From NCBI GenBank assembly GCA_001899285.1, contig MKWA01000015.1, forward strand, positions 1-64,000: 64,000 nt of DNA. Direction: 5' to 3'. The notes beneath the pieces were generated by a model. That model did not search any database and was not told where the DNA came from. It worked only from the letters and a program-made list of their open reading frames with translations. Positions 32,260 to 41,910 of the stretch are shown here, one piece after another (positions within the stretch are counted from its first letter, which is position 1; the number at the start of each line of letters is the position of its first letter). The translations under genes and the position numbers were made by a program. The DNA is from Rhizobiales bacterium 64-17 (GTDB lineage: Bacteria > Pseudomonadota > Alphaproteobacteria > Rhizobiales > Xanthobacteraceae).

Positions 32260-33642
32260 ATGATTCCGGTCACCACCTTTGCCGGCAAGACCGTCGCGGT
32301 GTTCGGCCTCGGCGGCTCGGGGCTTGCGACCTGTCACGCCTTGAAGGCCGGCGGCGCGACGGTGATCGCCTTCGACGACAGCGCGGCCAGGACCGCGCAG
32401 GCGGCAGAGGCGGGTTTCGCGACCGACGATCTGCGCAGCATCGACTGGAGCAAGGTCGCGGCGCTGATCCTGTCGCCCGGCGTGCCGCTAACGCACCCGG
32501 AGCCGCACTGGTCGGCGGTGAAGGCCGCCGCGGCGCGCGTCCCGGTGATCGGCGACATCGAGCTGTTTGCGCGCGAGCATCGCCAGCACGCGCCGGGTCT
32601 GCCGTTCGTCGCCATCACCGGCACCAACGGCAAGTCCACCACCACCGCGCTGATCGCGCATCTGTTGCGCCACGCCGGCGCCGACAGCCAGCTCGGCGGC
32701 AATATCGGTATTCCGGCCTTGTCGCTTGCGCCGTTCGCCGACAACCGCGCCTACGTGATCGAGTGCTCGTCGTACCAGATCGATCTCGCGCCCTCGCTCG
32801 ATCCGACCGTGGGCCTCTTGATCAATTTGTCGGAAGACCATCTCGATCGGCACGGCAGCATGGAGCACTACGCTGCGGTCAAGCAGCGGCTGGTCGCCGG
32901 CGTCACCGACAAAGGCGCGGCGATCATCGGTGTCGATGACAAATGGTGCCGCGCTATCGCCGACAATGTCGAGCGGCTCGGCAAGACGGTGATCCGTATT
33001 TCCACGCAGACCGTGCTGCGCGACGGCTTCTATGCGGAAGGCACGCGGATCATGCGCGCGCAGGGCGGAAAAGCCTATCCGATGGCGCAACTCGCCGGCA
33101 TCGGCTCGCTGCGTGGCGTCCACAATGCGCAGAATGCGGCCTGCGCGGCGGCCGCGGCGCTGTTCCTCGGCATGGACGTCGAGACGCTGCAGCAGGGCTT
33201 GCGCAGCTTTCCCGGTCTCGCGCATCGCATGGAAGAGGTGGCGCGCAAGGGCAACGTCCTGTTCGTCAACGATTCGAAAGCGACCAATGCCGACAGCGCG
33301 GCGCGGGCGCTGGCGAGCTTCGACGACATCTACTGGATCGCCGGCGGCAAGCCAAAGACCGGCGGCATCGAGAGCCTCAGCGAATTCTTCCCGAAGATCC
33401 GCAAGGCCTATCTGATCGGTGAGGCGGCCGAGGAATTTGCCCGCACACTCGACGGCAAGGTCGAAACCGAGATCGCGGTGACGCTGGACGCCGCGGTGAC
33501 GCTGGCCGGCGGTGACGCCGCCGCGTCCGGTCTCGCGGCCCCGGTGGTGCTGCTGTCGCCGGCCTGCGCCTCGTTCGACCAGTTCCCGAACTTCGAGATT
33601 CGCGGGGAGCGCTTCAAGGACGTGGTCCGCGCCCTGCCGTAA
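32260..33642 (+). CDS. murD: UDP-MurNAc-L-alanine--D-glutamate ligase
   Basis: A 460-aa Mur ligase adding D-Glu. The N-terminal Rossmann domain opens with [16 protein letters not shown], the ATP loop TGTNGKST is at residues 120-127, and [11 protein letters not shown] marks the C-terminal domain. Length and motifs are standard. The 79-nt gap to ftsW that follows holds a long inverted repeat. Confidence 0.96.
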   Translation: MIPVTTFAGKTVAVFGLGGSGLATCHALKAGGATVIAFDDSAARTAQAAEAGFATDDLRSIDWSKVAALILSPGVPLTHPEPHWSAVKAAAARVPVIGDIELFAREHRQHAPGLPFVAITGTNGKSTTTALIAHLLRHAGADSQLGGNIGIPALSLAPFADNRAYVIECSSYQIDLAPSLDPTVGLLINLSEDHLDRHGSMEHYAAVKQRLVAGVTDKGAAIIGVDDKWCRAIADNVERLGKTVIRISTQTVLRDGFYAEGTRIMRAQGGKAYPMAQLAGIGSLRGVHNAQNAACAAAAALFLGMDVETLQQGLRSFPGLAHRMEEVARKGNVLFVNDSKATNADSAARALASFDDIYWIAGGKPKTGGIESLSEFFPKIRKAYLIGEAAEEFARTLDGKVETEIAVTLDAAVTLAGGDAAASGLAAPVVLLSPACASFDQFPNFEIRGERFKDVVRALP

Positions 33643-33684
33643 CCGGCATTTTATGGCGGTCATTGCCGCCGTTAAGCAGTTAGC

Positions 33685-33727
33685 AACCATACCGAGTCAG
33701 GAGTAGTGCAGGGTACTCCGTATGGTT
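33685..33727 (+). promoter_or_regulatory. Hairpin enclosing the ftsW ribosome binding site and start codon
   Basis: AACCATACCGAGT (33685-33697) pairs with ACTCCGTATGGTT (33715-33727) at 12 of 13 positions around a 17-nt loop. The ftsW ATG (33722-33724) is inside the right arm and the best Shine-Dalgarno, GCAGGG at 33708-33713, is in or next to the loop. Such a structure would hide the start codon until opened by heat, a ribosome or a ligand. It has no T-run, so it is not a terminator. Confidence 0.5.
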
Positions 33728-34864
33728 TCGCGCACAGAACGAACGCCTTTCGGCGAATGGTGGTGGACAGTCGACCGGCTGTCGCTGGCCGCCTGCGGTG
33801 CGCTGATGTTGACCGGCATCGTTATGTCGCTGGCGGCGTCGCCGCCCGTCGCGGCACGGCTCGGCCTCGACCCGTTCCATTTCGTCAACCGGCAGATCTT
33901 CTTCACGATCCCGGCTGCCTTCGTCATGATCGGCGTATCGCTGCTGACGCCACGATACGTTCGGCGGCTGGCGCTGGCGGTGTTCATCATCAGCCTCATC
34001 ATGGTGGCGCTGACCCCGCATTTCGCCGCCGAGATCAAGGGCGCGCGGCGCTGGCTGGTGATCCTCGGGGTCAGCATCCAGCCGTCCGAGTTCCTCAAGC
34101 CGTCCTTCGTGATCATCATCGCCTGGCTGTTCGGAGAATCCTCGCGCCGGCCGGAAATGCCGTCGACACTGTTCGCCTTCCTGCTGTTGATGGTGGTGAT
34201 CACGCTTCTGGTGATGCAGCCGGATTTCGGCCAGACCATGCTGATCGCGCTCGTCTGGAGCGCGCTGTTCTTCATGGCCGGCATGCGGGTGATCTGGGTG
34301 TTCGGCCTCGCCGCCGCCGGCACCGCTGGCCTGCTGGTCGCCTATTCGACGGTGCCGCACGTCGCCGCGCGCATCAAACGCTTCATGGACCCGGCGTCCG
34401 GTGACACGTTCAACATCGATATCGCCACAGAATCTTTCCTGCGCGGCGGCTGGTTCGGGCGCGGTCCGGGCGAGGGTACGGTGAAGCGCATGCTGCCGGA
34501 AAGTCACACCGACTTTGTGTTCGCGGTGACGGCGGAAGAATTCGGCGTGATCTTCTGTCTCGTGCTTGTCTCGCTGTTCTCGTTCATCGTCATCCGCTCG
34601 CTGCTGCGCGCGATGCGGCATGAGGAGCCGTTCCTGCGCTTTGCTGCGGCTGGCCTGACCATCCTGTTCGGCCTGCAGTCGGCCATCAACATGGCGGTCA
34701 ATCTGCATCTGATGCCGGCCAAGGGCATGACGCTGCCGTTCGTGTCCTATGGCGGCTCGTCGCTGATCGCCATGGCCTACGGAATGGGCATGCTGCTCGC
34801 GCTCACCCGTGAACAGCCGAAGGCGGCGATGCTGCCGCCGCATTTCGTCCTCGTGGAATCATAG
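33722..34864 (+). CDS. ftsW: Peptidoglycan glycosyltransferase FtsW (SEDS family)
   Basis: A 380-aa inner-membrane protein with about ten helices that polymerises septal glycan from lipid II and works with FtsI. SEDS landmarks: KGARRWLVILGVSIQPSEFLKP, the large periplasmic loop with GGWFGRGPGEGTVKRMLPESHTDFVFAVTAEEFG (holding the catalytic Asp), and GMTLPFVSYGGSS near the C-terminus. Its stop codon abuts the murG ATG. Translation may be controlled by the hairpin over its start. Confidence 0.96.
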   Translation: MVSRTERTPFGEWWWTVDRLSLAACGALMLTGIVMSLAASPPVAARLGLDPFHFVNRQIFFTIPAAFVMIGVSLLTPRYVRRLALAVFIISLIMVALTPHFAAEIKGARRWLVILGVSIQPSEFLKPSFVIIIAWLFGESSRRPEMPSTLFAFLLLMVVITLLVMQPDFGQTMLIALVWSALFFMAGMRVIWVFGLAAAGTAGLLVAYSTVPHVAARIKRFMDPASGDTFNIDIATESFLRGGWFGRGPGEGTVKRMLPESHTDFVFAVTAEEFGVIFCLVLVSLFSFIVIRSLLRAMRHEEPFLRFAAAGLTILFGLQSAINMAVNLHLMPAKGMTLPFVSYGGSSLIAMAYGMGMLLALTREQPKAAMLPPHFVLVES

Positions 34865-35968
34865 ATGAGCGCGAAGCGGGGCCAACCTCTGGTGCTCCTC
34901 GCGGCGGGCGGCACGGGCGGGCATCTGTTTCCGGCGCAGGCGCTCGCCGTCGCGCTCGGCAAACGCGGTGTGAGCGTGGCGCTCGCCACCGACCGCCGCG
35001 CCGCGCACTACGACTTCCCCGCCGAAAGCGTGCATGTGATCCCCAGCGCGACGATGCGCGGGCGCAATCCGGTGGCGCTCGCCAAAACCTTCGGCTCGCT
35101 CGGCTACGGCACGCTCAAGGCATGGCTGATGGTCGGCAAGCTCGCTCCCGATGCGGTGGTCGGCTTCGGCGGCTACCCGACGGTGCCGCCGCTCTACGCC
35201 GCGACCTTGCGCGGCGCGCCGACCGTGCTGCACGAGCAGAACAGCGTGATGGGCCGCGCCAACCGTTTCCTCGCGCCGCGCGTCACCGCGATCGCCACCG
35301 GCTTCGCCGAGGTGGCGAAGATGAAACCGGCCTGGCAGGCGAAGGCGACCTTCACCGGTAATCCGATCCGCCCGGCGGTGATCGCCGCCGCCGGCAAGCC
35401 GTTCACCGGGCCGGGCGCATCGGGAATGTTCCGGGTGGTGGTGTTCGGCGGCAGCCAGGGCGCGCAGATCATGAGCCAGGTGGTTCCCGCCGCCGTGGCC
35501 CGGCTGGATTCGACGCTACGCGCACGGCTCTCGGTGGTGCAGCAGGCGCGGCCGGAAGATGCCGACACGGTGCGCGATGCTTACGACAGGCTCGGCGTCA
35601 TCGCCGAGGTCGCGACATTCTTCAACGATCTGCCGGCGCGCATGGCGCAGGCGCATCTGATCATTTCCCGTTCCGGCGCCAGCACCGTGGCGGAAGTCTC
35701 GGCGATCGGCCGCCCGGCGATCTTCGTGCCGCTGCCGCACGCGCTCGATCAGGACCAGTTGGCCAATGCCGGCGTGCTGCAGAAGGCCGGCGGGGCGATC
35801 CGAATCAACCAGCCGGATTTCACCCCGGAGCGCCTGTCGGCCGAGGTCGCGGCGCTGGCGGAAACCCCGGAACGGCTGTCCCGCATGGCTGCGGCGGCCC
35901 GCACCGCGGGCACGGTTGACGCGGCCGAGCGATTGGCCGATCTGGTGCTGCGGATCGCCCGGCGTTGA
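34865..35968 (+). CDS. murG: UDP-GlcNAc--lipid I N-acetylglucosaminyltransferase
   Basis: A 367-aa GT28 enzyme that converts lipid I to lipid II on the inner membrane face. [16 protein letters not shown] is the N-terminal lipid-binding G loop, FGGYPTVPP and [12 protein letters not shown] are family marks, and [13 protein letters not shown] and [10 protein letters not shown] form the UDP-GlcNAc site. It directly follows ftsW with no gap. Confidence 0.96.
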   Translation: MSAKRGQPLVLLAAGGTGGHLFPAQALAVALGKRGVSVALATDRRAAHYDFPAESVHVIPSATMRGRNPVALAKTFGSLGYGTLKAWLMVGKLAPDAVVGFGGYPTVPPLYAATLRGAPTVLHEQNSVMGRANRFLAPRVTAIATGFAEVAKMKPAWQAKATFTGNPIRPAVIAAAGKPFTGPGASGMFRVVVFGGSQGAQIMSQVVPAAVARLDSTLRARLSVVQQARPEDADTVRDAYDRLGVIAEVATFFNDLPARMAQAHLIISRSGASTVAEVSAIGRPAIFVPLPHALDQDQLANAGVLQKAGGAIRINQPDFTPERLSAEVAALAETPERLSRMAAAARTAGTVDAAERLADLVLRIARR

Positions 35969-36008
35969 GAGCGGCCACACTCATCATTCGGCACCAAAGG
36001 GATTTTCC

Positions 36009-37412
36009 ATGAAACTGCCGCGCGACATCGGACCGGTGCATTTCGTCGGCATCGGCGGCATTGGCATGAGCGGCATCGCCGAGGTGCTCGCCAACCTCAA
36101 TTACACCGTCACCGGTTCCGACGTGTCCGACAGCGCCAATGTGAAGCGGCTGCGTGAGAAGGGCATCAAGGTCGAGGTTGGCCACAAGGCGGAGAATATC
36201 GACGGCGCGGACGTCATCGTCGTCTCCTCGGCGATCAAGCCGGACAATCCGGAACTGGTGGCCGCGCGCGCCAAGCGCCTGCCGGTGGTGCGCCGCGCCG
36301 AGATGCTGGCCGAGCTGATGCGACTGAAAAGCTGTGTCGCCATCGCCGGCACGCACGGCAAGACGACCACCACCTCGATGGTCGCGGCGATGCTCGACGC
36401 CGGCAATTTCGATCCGACCGTGATCAACGGCGGCATCATCAACGCCTACGGCACCAATGCGCGGCTCGGTGAAGGTGACTGGATGGTGGTGGAGGCGGAT
36501 GAATCCGACGGCACGTTCCTGAAGCTGCCGACCGACATCGCCATCGTCACCAATGTGGATGCGGAACATCTCGATCACTTCAAGACGTTCCAGGCGGTGC
36601 AGGACGCGTTTCTCGCCTTCATCGAAAACGTACCGTTCTACGGCTTCGCGGTGATGTGCACCGATCATCCGATCGTGCAGCGCATCGTCGGCCGTATTAC
36701 CGATCGCCGCGTCATCACCTACGGCGAGAATCCGCAGGCCGACGTGCGGCTCGCCGACCTCGATAACCGCGACGGCGTCTCGAGCTTCTCGGTCGTGTTT
36801 CGCGACCGGGCGGGCAAGACCGTCCACGAGATTCGCGACCTCAAGCTGCCGATGCCGGGTTGCCACAACGCGCTCAATGCGACTTCTGCAATCGCGGTGG
36901 CGCATGAACTCGGCATTCCCGATGACGTGATCCGCGCCGCGCTCGGCAAGTTCGGTGGGGTCAAACGCCGCTTCACCCGCGTTGGCGACTGGAACGGCGT
37001 CACCATCATCGACGATTACGGCCATCATCCGGTCGAGATCGCGGCGGTGCTCAAGGCCGCGCGCGACTCGACGAAAAAGCAGGTGATCGCCGTGGTGCAG
37101 CCGCACCGCTATACGCGGTTGAAGTCGCTGTTCGAGCCGTTCTCCACCTGCTTCAACGACGCCGACGCGGTGATCGTCGCTCATGTCTATCCGGCCGGCG
37201 AAGCGCCGATCGAAGGAGCCGATCGCGATCATCTGGTCGCCGCGTTGCGCGCGCGGGGCCATCGTCAGGTGATCCCGCTTGACGGCCCGGACAAGCTCGC
37301 CGGTATCGTCAAGGACATTGCCAAGCCGGGCGACTATGTCGTGCTGCTTGGCGCCGGCAACATCACGCAATGGGCCTACGCGCTGCCGGGGGAATTGCAG
37401 GCGCTGGGATGA
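36009..37412 (+). CDS. murC: UDP-N-acetylmuramate--L-alanine ligase
   Basis: A 467-aa Mur ligase adding the first L-Ala. [18 protein letters not shown] is the N-terminal Rossmann motif, GTHGKTTT (114-121) the ATP loop, and [14 protein letters not shown] the family mark. The ATG at 36009 follows AAAGGGA; the frame is open much further upstream but overlaps murG in another frame. A glutamine amidotransferase gene, not murB, comes next. Confidence 0.96.
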   Translation: MKLPRDIGPVHFVGIGGIGMSGIAEVLANLNYTVTGSDVSDSANVKRLREKGIKVEVGHKAENIDGADVIVVSSAIKPDNPELVAARAKRLPVVRRAEMLAELMRLKSCVAIAGTHGKTTTTSMVAAMLDAGNFDPTVINGGIINAYGTNARLGEGDWMVVEADESDGTFLKLPTDIAIVTNVDAEHLDHFKTFQAVQDAFLAFIENVPFYGFAVMCTDHPIVQRIVGRITDRRVITYGENPQADVRLADLDNRDGVSSFSVVFRDRAGKTVHEIRDLKLPMPGCHNALNATSAIAVAHELGIPDDVIRAALGKFGGVKRRFTRVGDWNGVTIIDDYGHHPVEIAAVLKAARDSTKKQVIAVVQPHRYTRLKSLFEPFSTCFNDADAVIVAHVYPAGEAPIEGADRDHLVAALRARGHRQVIPLDGPDKLAGIVKDIAKPGDYVVLLGAGNITQWAYALPGELQALG

Positions 37413-37433
37413 TGGCGTAGTCCATCGCTCACA

Positions 37434-38138
37434 ATGGTTGACTGCCTCGCCATCCGTCATGTCGCGTTCGAGGATGCCGGTCTGCTGGCCGGCTTGCTCG
37501 CGTCGCGCGGCGTGACCTTGCGCTATGCCGAGGCCGGGATCGATCCGCTCGATGCCGCCGCGCTCCTGGCACCTGATCTGCTGGTGGTGCTGGGTGGGCC
37601 GATCGGCGTCTACGAAGACGATGTTTATCCCTTCCTGCGCGGCGAACTGGCGGCGCTGCGCGCGCGACTCGATGCCGGACGGCCGGTGCTGGGCATCTGC
37701 CTTGGCGCGCAACTGATCGCCAAGGCGCTGGGGGCCGCAGTCGGGCCCGGGCCGCGCAAGGAGATTGGCTGGGGGCGGGTGACGTTGACGGAGGCCGGGC
37801 GTGGCTCGGTGCTGAAACCGCTTACCGATGTGCCGGTGCTGCACTGGCATGGCGACAATGTCGATCTGCCGGCCGGCGCGGTGGGGCTTGCGTCGACGGA
37901 GCCTTGCCCGCATCAGGCATTCGCCGTGGGCGAGCATGTGCTTGCGCTGCAATTCCATATCGAGGCCGATCCCGCGCGCATCGAGAGTTGGCTGATCGGC
38001 CACACGGTCGAACTCGGCAAGGCCGGAATTGATCCGCGCGACATCAGGCAACAGGCGGCGGAGCATGGTGCTGCGACAGCCGCGGCCGGCCGGGCCGTGC
38101 TGTCGGCCTGGCTCGATCAGGTGGGGATTGGACAGTGA
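37434..38138 (+). CDS. Class I glutamine amidotransferase-like protein
   Basis: A 234-aa single-domain GATase1 protein. GICLGAQL gives nucleophile Cys89, and LQFHIEADP gives His175 and Glu177, so the triad is complete. It resembles the GuaA-type/YfeJ-like stand-alone amidotransferases, which detoxify or transfer ammonia to unknown acceptors. It sits between murC and murB (22 nt after murC, 4-nt overlap with murB), so it is co-transcribed with wall genes. Peptidoglycan amidation, as by MurT-GatD in Gram-positives, comes to mind, but no MurT partner is present; the role is unknown. Confidence 0.85.
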   Translation: MVDCLAIRHVAFEDAGLLAGLLASRGVTLRYAEAGIDPLDAAALLAPDLLVVLGGPIGVYEDDVYPFLRGELAALRARLDAGRPVLGICLGAQLIAKALGAAVGPGPRKEIGWGRVTLTEAGRGSVLKPLTDVPVLHWHGDNVDLPAGAVGLASTEPCPHQAFAVGEHVLALQFHIEADPARIESWLIGHTVELGKAGIDPRDIRQQAAEHGAATAAAGRAVLSAWLDQVGIGQ

Positions 38139-39049
38139 GCTTTCCCGACATCGTTCCCGCGCTGAAGGCGCAGATGCCGGAACTGCGCGGCCGGCTGATG
38201 GCGGCGCAGCCGTTGAAGGAACTGACGTGGTTTCGCGTCGGCGGTCCGGCGCAGGCGTTCTTCATGCCGGACAGCGAGGACGATCTCGCTTATTTCCTGT
38301 CGAGGCTGTCGCCGGACATCCCGGTCACGGTGGTCGGCCTCGGCTCGAACCTGATCGTGCGCGACAAGGGCATTCCCGGCGTCGTCATCCGTCTCGGTCG
38401 CGGCTTCAACGAGATCGCCGTCGACGGTGACCGGATCACGGCGGGAACGGCGGTGCCGGACGTGAAGGTGGCACGCGCCGCCGCCGACGCAGGCCTTGCG
38501 GGACTCGCGTTCTATCGCGGCATTCCGGGCGCGATCGGCGGGGCGCTGCGCATGAATGCCGGCGCCTATGGCGGTGAGACCAAGGACGTGCTGATCGAGG
38601 CGCGCGGCGTCGATCGTCAGGGCCGCGTGCGCACCTTCAGCAATGCCGATATGGGTTTCACCTATCGCCACAGCGAAGCGCCGGACGATGTGATCTTCAC
38701 CCGCGCGGTGTATCGCGGCACGCCGGGCGACCGGGACGAGATCGCCGCGGCGATGGACAAGATCACCACCTCGCGCGAGGCGACCCAGCCGGTGAAAAGT
38801 CGCACCGGCGGCTCGACCTTCAAGAATCCGCCCGGTCACAAGGCGTGGCAGTTGATCGACGCGGCGGGCTGCCGAGGCCTGTCGCGCGGCGACGCGCAGG
38901 TGTCGGAGCTGCACTGCAACTTTTTGATCAATCGCGGCACCGCGACGGCGCAGGACATCGAAGGATTGGGTGAAGAGGTGCGCAAGCGCGTGCACGACAC
39001 CTCCGGCGTGACCCTCGACTGGGAAATCAAGCGGATCGGCGTCGCCTGA
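38135..39049 (+). CDS. murB: UDP-N-acetylenolpyruvoylglucosamine reductase
   Basis: A 304-aa FAD enzyme that completes UDP-MurNAc. [12 protein letters not shown], the FAD-binding [20 protein letters not shown] and [19 protein letters not shown], and [16 protein letters not shown] (with the catalytic Ser) are all present. The start is GTG, overlapping the amidotransferase stop by 4 nt. The cluster is then interrupted by a repeat and a reversed DUF4239 gene before ddl. Confidence 0.95.
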   Translation: MSFPDIVPALKAQMPELRGRLMAAQPLKELTWFRVGGPAQAFFMPDSEDDLAYFLSRLSPDIPVTVVGLGSNLIVRDKGIPGVVIRLGRGFNEIAVDGDRITAGTAVPDVKVARAAADAGLAGLAFYRGIPGAIGGALRMNAGAYGGETKDVLIEARGVDRQGRVRTFSNADMGFTYRHSEAPDDVIFTRAVYRGTPGDRDEIAAAMDKITTSREATQPVKSRTGGSTFKNPPGHKAWQLIDAAGCRGLSRGDAQVSELHCNFLINRGTATAQDIEGLGEEVRKRVHDTSGVTLDWEIKRIGVA

Positions 39050-39065
39050 AGCGCACTCTTCCCCC

Positions 39066-39131
39066 GTTCATTCCTGCGAAAGCGGGAATCCACTCTTTAA
39101 GCGTGGGTCCCTGCTTTCGCGGGGACGAACG
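39066..39131. repeat. Palindromic intergenic repeat, family B, copy 1
   Basis: GTTCATTCCTGCGAAAGCGG and CTGCTTTCGCGGGGACGAACG form the two inverted arms. A second copy lies at 58686-58779. It separates murB from the oppositely oriented DUF4239 gene. Confidence 0.8.
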
Positions 39132-39167
39132 GATGCGAAAGCTGATTCAACTTCAACGGATCGATCT

Positions 39168-39929
39168 CTAAAGCTTCAGCAAATCCTCGAGTGGCGCCGG
39201 CGTGACGCGGAACGCGCCGTCGAACGGATGCTCCTGCAACGCGATCAGGCCAAGCGTTACCACCGCAGCGAGTGAGAACACCGTGAGCGCTGCGATCTGC
39301 GCGCCACGGCGTTCGAGGTGCATGACGCCGATGGCGATCTGCGTCATCGCGCCGAGGATCAGCACCGTCACCCATTTCAACGTATTGGTGCGGTCGGTGG
39401 CGAGCGCAAGCCGTTCCGACCGGGCGACGCCGATCCGGGTCGCGGCCTGCATCATCGCATTGTGCACCACCGGACCGGAGTCGCGGGTGAGGTCAGGCTT
39501 GCTGACTTCGTGCAGCAGCGCGTCATAGGCAGCGCGGGTTTCGGGTGAGTTGGTGAGTCGGGCCATGGCCGGCCACTCGACCGTGACGGCGCTTTCCACA
39601 TAGTGCTTGAGCGCCGCGCGGATCGTCTGCATGTCGCTGATCGACGCGACGCTAAGCGTGTACAGGTTGTTTAGCTCGCTGGCTTCGGTCTGCACCGCCC
39701 GCACCGCGCGCTGGTTGCGGTCGCCGACGTCGCTCGCCAGAAATCCGGTCAGCAAGGCGAACAGGATCGCGACGGTGGTGTCGAGGCCGCCGATGCCGTT
39801 GCGGCTTGTGATCGTCTCCCGCATCGGCGAGTGGAAGATCGCCCAGCACAGCGCCGATCCGGTCGCCAGATAGAGAACGGCGAGCGACGCGAACATCGCG
39901 ACGGCAGGGAGTTCAAGCCAGGCATCCAT
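39168..39929 (-). CDS. DUF4239-type membrane protein
   Basis: A 253-aa protein with two N-terminal membrane helices (about 10-30 and 50-68), a long helical soluble part (about 75-180, with NQRAVRAVQTEASELNNLYTL) and two C-terminal helices (about 183-200 and 210-228). This is the layout of DUF4239, bestrophin-like proteins of unknown function. It is the only reversed gene inside the dcw cluster, between murB and ddl, and a palindromic repeat lies at its 3' side. Insertion by rearrangement is likely. Confidence 0.75.
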   Translation of the reverse strand: MDAWLELPAVAMFASLAVLYLATGSALCWAIFHSPMRETITSRNGIGGLDTTVAILFALLTGFLASDVGDRNQRAVRAVQTEASELNNLYTLSVASISDMQTIRAALKHYVESAVTVEWPAMARLTNSPETRAAYDALLHEVSKPDLTRDSGPVVHNAMMQAATRIGVARSERLALATDRTNTLKWVTVLILGAMTQIAIGVMHLERRGAQIAALTVFSLAAVVTLGLIALQEHPFDGAFRVTPAPLEDLLKL

Positions 39930-40048
39930 GTAAACCGACCCTGTAAATCGACCTTGATCATGATCATGAAAGGACTTCGCGCTAGGCCGAGTCCCGCAAA
40001 TCAGCGATGTTATGGGCTGATTCGCAGATCAGCATGACAGGTTCTGCC

Positions 40049-40996
40049 ATGACGCCAACATCTCCTGTTTCCAAAGCCGCGAAGCATGTCGCGGTTCTCA
40101 ATGGCGGCTGGTCGGCGGAGCGGGAGGTATCGCTGCGCTCCGGCAAGGCGAGCGCAGAGGCGCTGGAGCGCAAGGGCTATCGCGTCACCCGCATCGATGT
40201 CGGCCGCGACATCGCCAATGTCCTGACGCTGCTCAAGCCCGATGTCGCGCTCAACATGCTGCACGGTTGTCCGGGCGAGGACGGCACCATTCAGGGCCTG
40301 CTCGAGATCATCGGTGTTCCCTACAGCCATTCCGGCGTTGCCGCCTCGGCGGTCGCCATGCAGAAGGATGTGGCGAAACCGATCCTCGCTGCCGCGGGCG
40401 TGCCGGTCCCCGGCGGCGGCGTGTTTACACGCTCCGAGATCGCGAAAGGGCATGTGATCCCGCCGCCCTATGTCATCAAGCCGATCGCCGAGGGGTCCAG
40501 CGTCGGCGTGTTCATCGTCCAGAAGGACCACGCGCATCCGCCGCAGGAACTCACCCGGACCGACTGGACCCATGGCGACCGGCTGATGGTCGAGCCGTTC
40601 ATCGCCGGCAAGGAATTAACCTGCGCGGTGATCGGCGACCGGGCCACGGACGTGATCGAGATCACAACCGACCTGCGTTTTTACGACTATCAGGCGAAAT
40701 ATGCCCCCGGCGGTTCCCGCCACCTGCTTCCGGCGCCGATTTCACCAATTGTTAACCAAGAGGTCCGAAGACTAACGCTGGCGGCTCACCGCGCGTTGGG
40801 CTGCCGTGGGGTTACGCGCGCCGACTTTCGCTACGACGACACGCTTGAGGGGACGGTGGGACTGTTCTGCCTTGAAGTGAATACCCAACCCGGCATGACC
40901 GAGACATCGCTCGTGCCGGAGCTCGCCGCCCACGCGGGCATAACGTTTGAAGAGCTGGTTGGATGGATGGTCGAGGACGCCTCGCTCAACCGATGA
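40049..40996 (+). CDS. ddl: D-alanine--D-alanine ligase
   Basis: A 315-aa ATP-grasp enzyme supplying D-Ala-D-Ala to MurF. HVAVLNGGWSAEREVSLRSG is the N-terminal substrate motif, HGCPGEDGTIQGLLE the Glu/His region, KPIAEGSSVGVFIV the ATP loop, and CLEVNTQPGMTETSLVPE the Mg-binding C-terminus. In-frame ATGs also occur at 40007 and 40034; 40049 was chosen for its ACAGG 7 nt upstream and fit to the conserved start. It overlaps ftsQ by 4 nt. Confidence 0.94.
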   Translation: MTPTSPVSKAAKHVAVLNGGWSAEREVSLRSGKASAEALERKGYRVTRIDVGRDIANVLTLLKPDVALNMLHGCPGEDGTIQGLLEIIGVPYSHSGVAASAVAMQKDVAKPILAAAGVPVPGGGVFTRSEIAKGHVIPPPYVIKPIAEGSSVGVFIVQKDHAHPPQELTRTDWTHGDRLMVEPFIAGKELTCAVIGDRATDVIEITTDLRFYDYQAKYAPGGSRHLLPAPISPIVNQEVRRLTLAAHRALGCRGVTRADFRYDDTLEGTVGLFCLEVNTQPGMTETSLVPELAAHAGITFEELVGWMVEDASLNR

Positions 40997-41910
40997 CGGG
41001 AACCGAAGACGGCTTCGGCCGCTTCGCGCGCGCCGCGCGTTTCCACGTCCGCTCGATGCCGCTCGGCTGGGCGGTGCGCCGCGTTGGCACGTCCCTGATC
41101 GCCTGGCAGCCGCCGCGCGGCTTCGGGGTGGCGGCGGTGACCGCGCTGATGCTTGCCAGCGTCTGGTACGGCACGGTGCGCGGCGACCATCTCATCGAGG
41201 TCGCCCAGCAATGGCATGACCTGTGCGACGACGGTGCCAATCTGCTCGGCTTCCGCCTCGCCGAAGTGACGCTGTCCGGCAACAAGAACCTCAATCACAA
41301 CGAAATCTTCGCCGCCGCGGGGCTGACGACCCACACCTCGCTGCCGTTCCTCGATCTCGCCGCCGCGCGCGAACGCCTGCTGTCGGTGCCGTGGATCGCC
41401 GAGGCGACGCTGAAGAAGTTCTATCCCGGCACGCTGGAGATCGAGATCAAGGAACGCGACGCGTTCGCGCTGTGGCAGCGCGATGGCAAGGTGTTCGTGA
41501 TCGCCGTCGACGGCAAGGAACTGCAGCCGTTCGACGGAACGCGTTTCGCGCGCCTTCCGCTGGTGGTCGGCAACGGCGCCGGCCCGCGCGCTCATGAATT
41601 TCTCGCGCATCTCGCCGCCTATCCGCAGCTTGCGCAAGATTTGCGGGCCGCGGTGCTGGTGGCGCAGCGCCGCTGGAACCTGCGGTTGAAGAACGGCCTC
41701 GATATCCGCCTGCCGGAAACCGATGTCGATGGCGCGCTCGCCACGCTGACGCGGCTCGACCGCGAACAGAAGCTGATGAGCCGCGACATCGTCGCCGTCG
41801 ATCTCCGGCTGTCGGACCGCGTCACGGTCCAGCTTTCCGATGCGGCGGCGCAGGCGCGCGCCGACGCGATCAAGGACAAGAAGAAGGCCAAGAAGGGAGG
41901 CGACGCATGA
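40993..41910 (+). CDS. ftsQ: Cell division protein FtsQ
   Basis: A 305-aa bitopic divisome protein: a basic cytoplasmic N-terminus, one membrane helix (about 45-62), a POTRA domain (about 85-150: FRLAEVTLSGNKNLNHNEIFAAAG...), and the FtsQ domain (SVPWIAEATLKKFYPGTLEIEIKERDAFALWQ). A Lys-rich tail ends it. It recruits FtsL and FtsB. The ATG at 40993 overlaps the ddl stop (ATGA), and its own stop overlaps ftsA in the same way. Confidence 0.93.
   Translation: MTGTEDGFGRFARAARFHVRSMPLGWAVRRVGTSLIAWQPPRGFGVAAVTALMLASVWYGTVRGDHLIEVAQQWHDLCDDGANLLGFRLAEVTLSGNKNLNHNEIFAAAGLTTHTSLPFLDLAAARERLLSVPWIAEATLKKFYPGTLEIEIKERDAFALWQRDGKVFVIAVDGKELQPFDGTRFARLPLVVGNGAGPRAHEFLAHLAAYPQLAQDLRAAVLVAQRRWNLRLKNGLDIRLPETDVDGALATLTRLDREQKLMSRDIVAVDLRLSDRVTVQLSDAAAQARADAIKDKKKAKKGGDA

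Noticed and set aside
35820-38066. 748-codon open frame on the minus strand across murG, murC and the amidotransferase
   Set aside because: Antisense shadow of well-conserved genes in high-GC DNA; the translation is Arg/His/Asp-rich with no domain.
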